A stretch of 9,367 bases of DNA from Planctomycetaceae bacterium. Its GTDB lineage: Bacteria > Planctomycetota > Planctomycetia > Pirellulales > UBA1268. The stretch is taken from the NCBI GenBank assembly GCA_947464585.1, contig CANHYS010000045.1, positions 1-9,367 on the forward strand, given 5' to 3'. A program made the translations under genes and the position numbers. A model generated the notes under the pieces. That model saw nothing but the letters and a program-made list of their open reading frames with translations, ran no database searches and had not been told where the DNA came from. Numbering within the stretch: position 1 is the stretch's first letter; every line of letters begins with the position of its first letter. Below are positions 6,487 to 9,367 of this stretch, piece by piece.

Positions 6487-7986
6487 ATGGAAGAGATTCT
6501 CGCAACGGCGTGGAAGTGGTGGCTCGTGCTCTGGCCGCACGTGCTGGCCGCCTCCATCCTCGCCATCACCATCGCCGCTTCCGCGCATGCGATCCTCGTC
6601 AAGCGCGACACGCGGTCGACGATCGGCTGGGTCGGCCTGATCTGGCTGTCGCCCGTCTTCGGTGCCATCGCGTATGCCGTGCTTGGCGTCAACCGGATCC
6701 GCTCGCGGGCCGGCCAGCTGCGGGCCGGCCAACTCGCGGTGACGCATGAACTGCAGACGGCAGTGCCCTCACGAGAGCGGCTCGACGACGCCATCGGCCC
6801 GGCCCACGCGCCCCTGCGGTCGCTGGCCAGGCTCGTCGGCGAGGTGACCGGCCGGCCGCTCGTCGAAGGCAACGCCATCGAGCCGCTCATCGGTGGCGAC
6901 GAGGCCTACCCGAGGATGCTCGCCGCGATCGACGCCGCGACCCGCAGCATCGGGATGGCGTCCTACATCTTCGACAATGACCCAACGGGAAAACGTTTCG
7001 CCGCCGCGCTCGCCCGCGCCGCGAAGCGAGGCGTCGCCGTCCGCGTGCTCGTCGACGGCATCGGCTCGCGGTACACGTGGCCCTCCATCATCGGCGTGCT
7101 GGCAGAGCAGGGGGTGAGAGTCGAACGGTTCCTCCCCACCACTGTGCCGATCTATTTCCCCTATGCCAACCTCCGTAACCATCGCAAGATTCTCGTCGTC
7201 GACGGCGCGATCGGCTTCACCGGCGGCCTCAACATCCGCGACGGCTGCTGGCTGGCCAATCAGCCCCGACATCCTGTCCGCGACATGCACTTCGAGCTCC
7301 GCGGTCCGGTCGTCACGCAACTGCTCGAGGTGTTTGCGGAGGACTGGGCCTTCGCCGCCGACGAGGTGCTCGTGGGAGACGGCGCCACGGCTGAGGCCAA
7401 CGCCGCCTGGTCGCCCAGCCTTGACTTCGCCGGCGCGATGCTGGCCCGCGGCATCCGCTATGGACCTGACGATCCCGACATCGGCCGGATCAAGCTCGTG
7501 CTCGTGGGGGCGCTGGCCGCCGCGCAGAAATCGGTGCGGATCATGACGCCCTATTTCCTGCCCGACGATGCCGTCTGCCAGGCGCTCGACGTGGCGGCGA
7601 TGCGGGGCGTGACCGTCGACATCGTGCTCCCCGATCAGAACAACCTGGCGCTGGTCAGCTGGGCCTCAACGGCACTCCTCTGGCAGGTGCTCGGCCGTGG
7701 CTGCAATGTCTGGATGTCGCCGCCGCCCTTCGACCACACCAAGCTGATGGTCGTCGACGGCGCCTGGGCGATGTTCGGCAGCGGCAACTGGGACGACCGC
7801 AGCATGCGGCTCAACTTCGAATTCAACGTGGAGACCTACGACCGCGGCCTCGCCGCAGCACTCGACCGGCACGTCGGCGAAGTGATCGCCCGTTCCCGCC
7901 GCAAGACGCTGGCCGAGGTCGACGCCCGCAGCCTCCCGATCCGCCTCCGCGACGGCGTGGCCAGGCTGTTCTCCCCTTACCTGTAA
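6487..7986 (+). CDS. cls: Cardiolipin synthase, ClsA-type (phospholipase D superfamily)
   Basis: This membrane enzyme condenses two phosphatidylglycerol molecules to cardiolipin and glycerol. It is 499 residues, close to the 486 of E. coli ClsA. Two N-terminal membrane segments are at about 11-37 and 46-68, the latter within the IGWVGLIWLSPVFGAIAYAV stretch typical of the PLDc_N domain. They are followed by the basic NRIRSR. Two PLD catalytic HKD motifs follow: H232-K234-D239 in HRKILVVD, with GGLNI after it, and H417-K419-D424 in HTKLMVVD, with FGSGNWDDRS after it. Both are intact, so the enzyme should be active. The ATG at 6487 is placed right for the membrane segment and no better start is seen. 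No Shine-Dalgarno is evident. It appears to be its own unit, with 245 bp before it and 55 bp before mtnB. Other PLD-type transferases are possible but less likely given the two membrane spans and the length. Confidence 0.92.
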   Translation: MEEILATAWKWWLVLWPHVLAASILAITIAASAHAILVKRDTRSTIGWVGLIWLSPVFGAIAYAVLGVNRIRSRAGQLRAGQLAVTHELQTAVPSRERLDDAIGPAHAPLRSLARLVGEVTGRPLVEGNAIEPLIGGDEAYPRMLAAIDAATRSIGMASYIFDNDPTGKRFAAALARAAKRGVAVRVLVDGIGSRYTWPSIIGVLAEQGVRVERFLPTTVPIYFPYANLRNHRKILVVDGAIGFTGGLNIRDGCWLANQPRHPVRDMHFELRGPVVTQLLEVFAEDWAFAADEVLVGDGATAEANAAWSPSLDFAGAMLARGIRYGPDDPDIGRIKLVLVGALAAAQKSVRIMTPYFLPDDAVCQALDVAAMRGVTVDIVLPDQNNLALVSWASTALLWQVLGRGCNVWMSPPPFDHTKLMVVDGAWAMFGSGNWDDRSMRLNFEFNVETYDRGLAAALDRHVGEVIARSRRKTLAEVDARSLPIRLRDGVARLFSPYL

Positions 7987-8041
7987 CCGTCTTTTCGTCG
8001 CTCGTTGTCAGCCCGCGACCCACACCCTAAATTCACCGTTC

Positions 8042-8734
8042 ATGACACACATCACCACCTTCGACGCCGCGACCAGTCCGGTCGACCAACTGCGGGCGAT
8101 CGGCCGGGAATTCCACTCCCGTTCGTGGTCGCTCGGCACGAGCAGCAACTACAGCGTGGTCAGTTCGCGTGATCCGCTCGAACTCCTCATCACCGCCAGC
8201 GGCAAGGACAAGTCGGCCCTCGGCCCCGATGACTTCGTCCGCGTCGATTCGAGCGGCCGTGTGATCGACGGCTCGACGCGAAAGTCGTCGGCCGAGACGC
8301 TGCTGCACTGCCTGATCGCCGACCTCGTGCCGGCCCTGGGCGGGGGCCCCGTGGGGGCGGTGCTCCACACCCACTCCGTCTGGAGCACGATCCTCTCCCG
8401 CGCCGACCTCGCCAAGGGCAGCCTCCGCATCGAAGGCTACGAGATGCTGAAAGGACTCGAGGGAATCGGCACGCACGACACCATCGAGGACGTGCCGATC
8501 TTCGCGAACGGCCAGGACATGACCGAATTGGCGGGCCGGATCCGCGACCGCTTCACCACGGCCGATTGGAGCAATCCAAAACGGCCGCCCTGCCACGGAT
8601 TTTTACTCTCCGGGCACGGCCTCTATACCTGGGGGCAGAGCCTCGCCGAGGCCCGCCGGCACATCGAGATTCACGAGTTTCTCTTCGAGGTGGTAGCGCG
8701 GAGCCGAATGCTCGCGTCTACCACGCACCACTAG
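8042..8734 (+). CDS. mtnB: Methylthioribulose-1-phosphate dehydratase (MtnB)
   Basis: This class II aldolase/adducin family enzyme dehydrates 5-methylthioribulose-1-phosphate to the diketo intermediate of the methionine salvage pathway, in the cytoplasm. It is 230 residues, near the usual 200-230. GTSSNYSVV (32-40) matches the family's G-x-x-S-x-N/R phosphate-binding region. TASGKDK is at 51-57, and SSAET places the acidic catalytic residue at about E85. The Zn ligands are H109 and H111 in LHTHS, with H192 in SGHGLYTWG as the third. The GLYTWG end is characteristic of MtnB rather than of fuculose or ribulose phosphate aldolases. It starts at ATG 8042 with no obvious Shine-Dalgarno. It is followed after 77 bp by mtnD, the later enzyme of the same pathway, which strongly supports the call. 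Confidence 0.93.
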   Translation: MTHITTFDAATSPVDQLRAIGREFHSRSWSLGTSSNYSVVSSRDPLELLITASGKDKSALGPDDFVRVDSSGRVIDGSTRKSSAETLLHCLIADLVPALGGGPVGAVLHTHSVWSTILSRADLAKGSLRIEGYEMLKGLEGIGTHDTIEDVPIFANGQDMTELAGRIRDRFTTADWSNPKRPPCHGFLLSGHGLYTWGQSLAEARRHIEIHEFLFEVVARSRMLASTTHH

Positions 8735-8811
8735 CAGCCTTCTCTGGCTCCTCCGCAGCTTCCGCTTCCCAGCTTCCTTCGACAGCACCATCACGAGCGA
8801 AAGGCACCACC

Positions 8812-9367
8812 ATGGCGATCGTCACCGTTCCCTCCGAGTCGAGGAAGATCACCGATCCCGCGGAGATCAAGTCGTTCCTCAAGGACCACGGCATCGACTA
8901 CAACGTCTGGCCGCTGGAAGACCGGGTCGATCCTGCCGGGCCCGCCGCGGAGATCCTCGCCGCGTACGATCCTGAGATCGCGGAGCTGAAACGGCGCGGC
9001 GGCTTCGTCACCGCCGACGTCATCGATGTCTATCCCGACACGCCAAACCTCGACGCGATGCTGTCGAAATTCAGCAAGGAGCACACGCACACCGAGGACG
9101 AGGTGCGGTTCATCCTGCAGGGCAGGGGGGTGTTTCACATCAACCCGATCGACCGGCCCGTCTACGCCATCGAGGTCTGGGCGGGCGACATGATCAGCGT
9201 GCCGCTGGGCACGCGGCACTGGTTCGACCTCTGCACCGATCGCCGCATCCGTGCCATCCGCCTTTTCCAGGACATGAGCGGCTGGACACCCCACTACCTC
9301 GAGGATGGCGTCCATGCCGGCTACGAACCGCTCTGCATGGGGCCGGCGTGGATTGCCGGCGAGGGAA
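8812..9367 (+). CDS. mtnD: Acireductone dioxygenase (MtnD), 3' partial
   Basis: This cupin-fold metal dioxygenase acts on the acireductone of methionine salvage. With Fe(II) it gives the 2-oxo acid precursor of methionine plus formate. With Ni(II) the family makes an off-pathway product with CO. 185 complete codons are visible and no stop is reached, so the gene runs off the right edge. Known members are about 180-200 residues, so little is missing. The metal ligands are intact: H91, H93 and E97 in [11 protein letters not shown], and H136 in [17 protein letters not shown] (101-110) and the C-terminal [12 protein letters not shown] (151-162) are typical of the family. The ATG is preceded by a weak purine-rich AAAGG about 7 nt away. 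It lies 77 bp after mtnB and is probably co-transcribed. MtnC may follow outside the window. Confidence 0.95.
   Translation, partial: MAIVTVPSESRKITDPAEIKSFLKDHGIDYNVWPLEDRVDPAGPAAEILAAYDPEIAELKRRGGFVTADVIDVYPDTPNLDAMLSKFSKEHTHTEDEVRFILQGRGVFHINPIDRPVYAIEVWAGDMISVPLGTRHWFDLCTDRRIRAIRLFQDMSGWTPHYLEDGVHAGYEPLCMGPAWIAGEG

Noticed and set aside
8757..8777. Short AGCTTCC direct repeats before mtnD
   Set aside because: They are only 7 bp in a pyrimidine-rich stretch, and chance is likely.
8791..9315. 174-residue open frame on the minus strand
   Set aside because: It is antisense to the clearly recognisable acireductone dioxygenase reading frame.

Overview
This GC-rich window (no base counts were made) holds eight protein genes and almost no spare DNA. 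It has no rRNA, tRNA, CRISPR array or transposase that I can see. Several starts lack a convincing Shine-Dalgarno sequence. The mix of families (a repeat-built planctomycete-type hypothetical protein, a DHDPS-family lyase beside an ene-reductase, bacterial class I P450, ClsA-type cardiolipin synthase, MtnB and acireductone dioxygenase) suggests a chromosomal segment of a planctomycete. That placement rests on my recollection of protein families, not on a search.

Layout. (1) 2-1618 (+) is the 3' part of a long protein built from at least two copies of a roughly 304-residue module. (2) 1668-4670 (-) is a compact three-gene run read leftwards: a DHDPS/N-acetylneuraminate lyase superfamily aldolase, then an SDR dehydrogenase joined to it by an ATGA overlap, then a cytochrome P450. 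It converges on gene 1. (3) 4645-4729 is an 85-bp imperfect inverted-repeat element in the divergent gap. It resembles a REP/MITE-like insertion and appears to supply the ATG of the lyase gene. (4) 4784-6241 (+) is an Old Yellow Enzyme family FMN oxidoreductase, divergent from the lyase. (5) 6242-6486 is a 245-bp spacer with only weak structure. (6) 6487-7986 (+) is a cardiolipin synthase. (7) 8042-8734 (+) and 8812-9367 (+, cut by the window edge) are mtnB and mtnD, consecutive steps of methionine salvage.

How they may work together. mtnB and mtnD almost certainly act in one pathway: MtnB dehydrates methylthioribulose-1-phosphate, and MtnD oxidises the later acireductone to the keto acid precursor of methionine. 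The lyase, SDR, P450 and divergent ene-reductase look like a small oxidoreductive pathway built around a carbonyl or 2-oxo acid substrate. No substrate can be named from sequence. The lyase keeps the Schiff-base lysine but lacks the usual DHDPS GTTGE and tyrosine motifs, so it is probably not DapA. The cardiolipin synthase is a stand-alone membrane-lipid gene.
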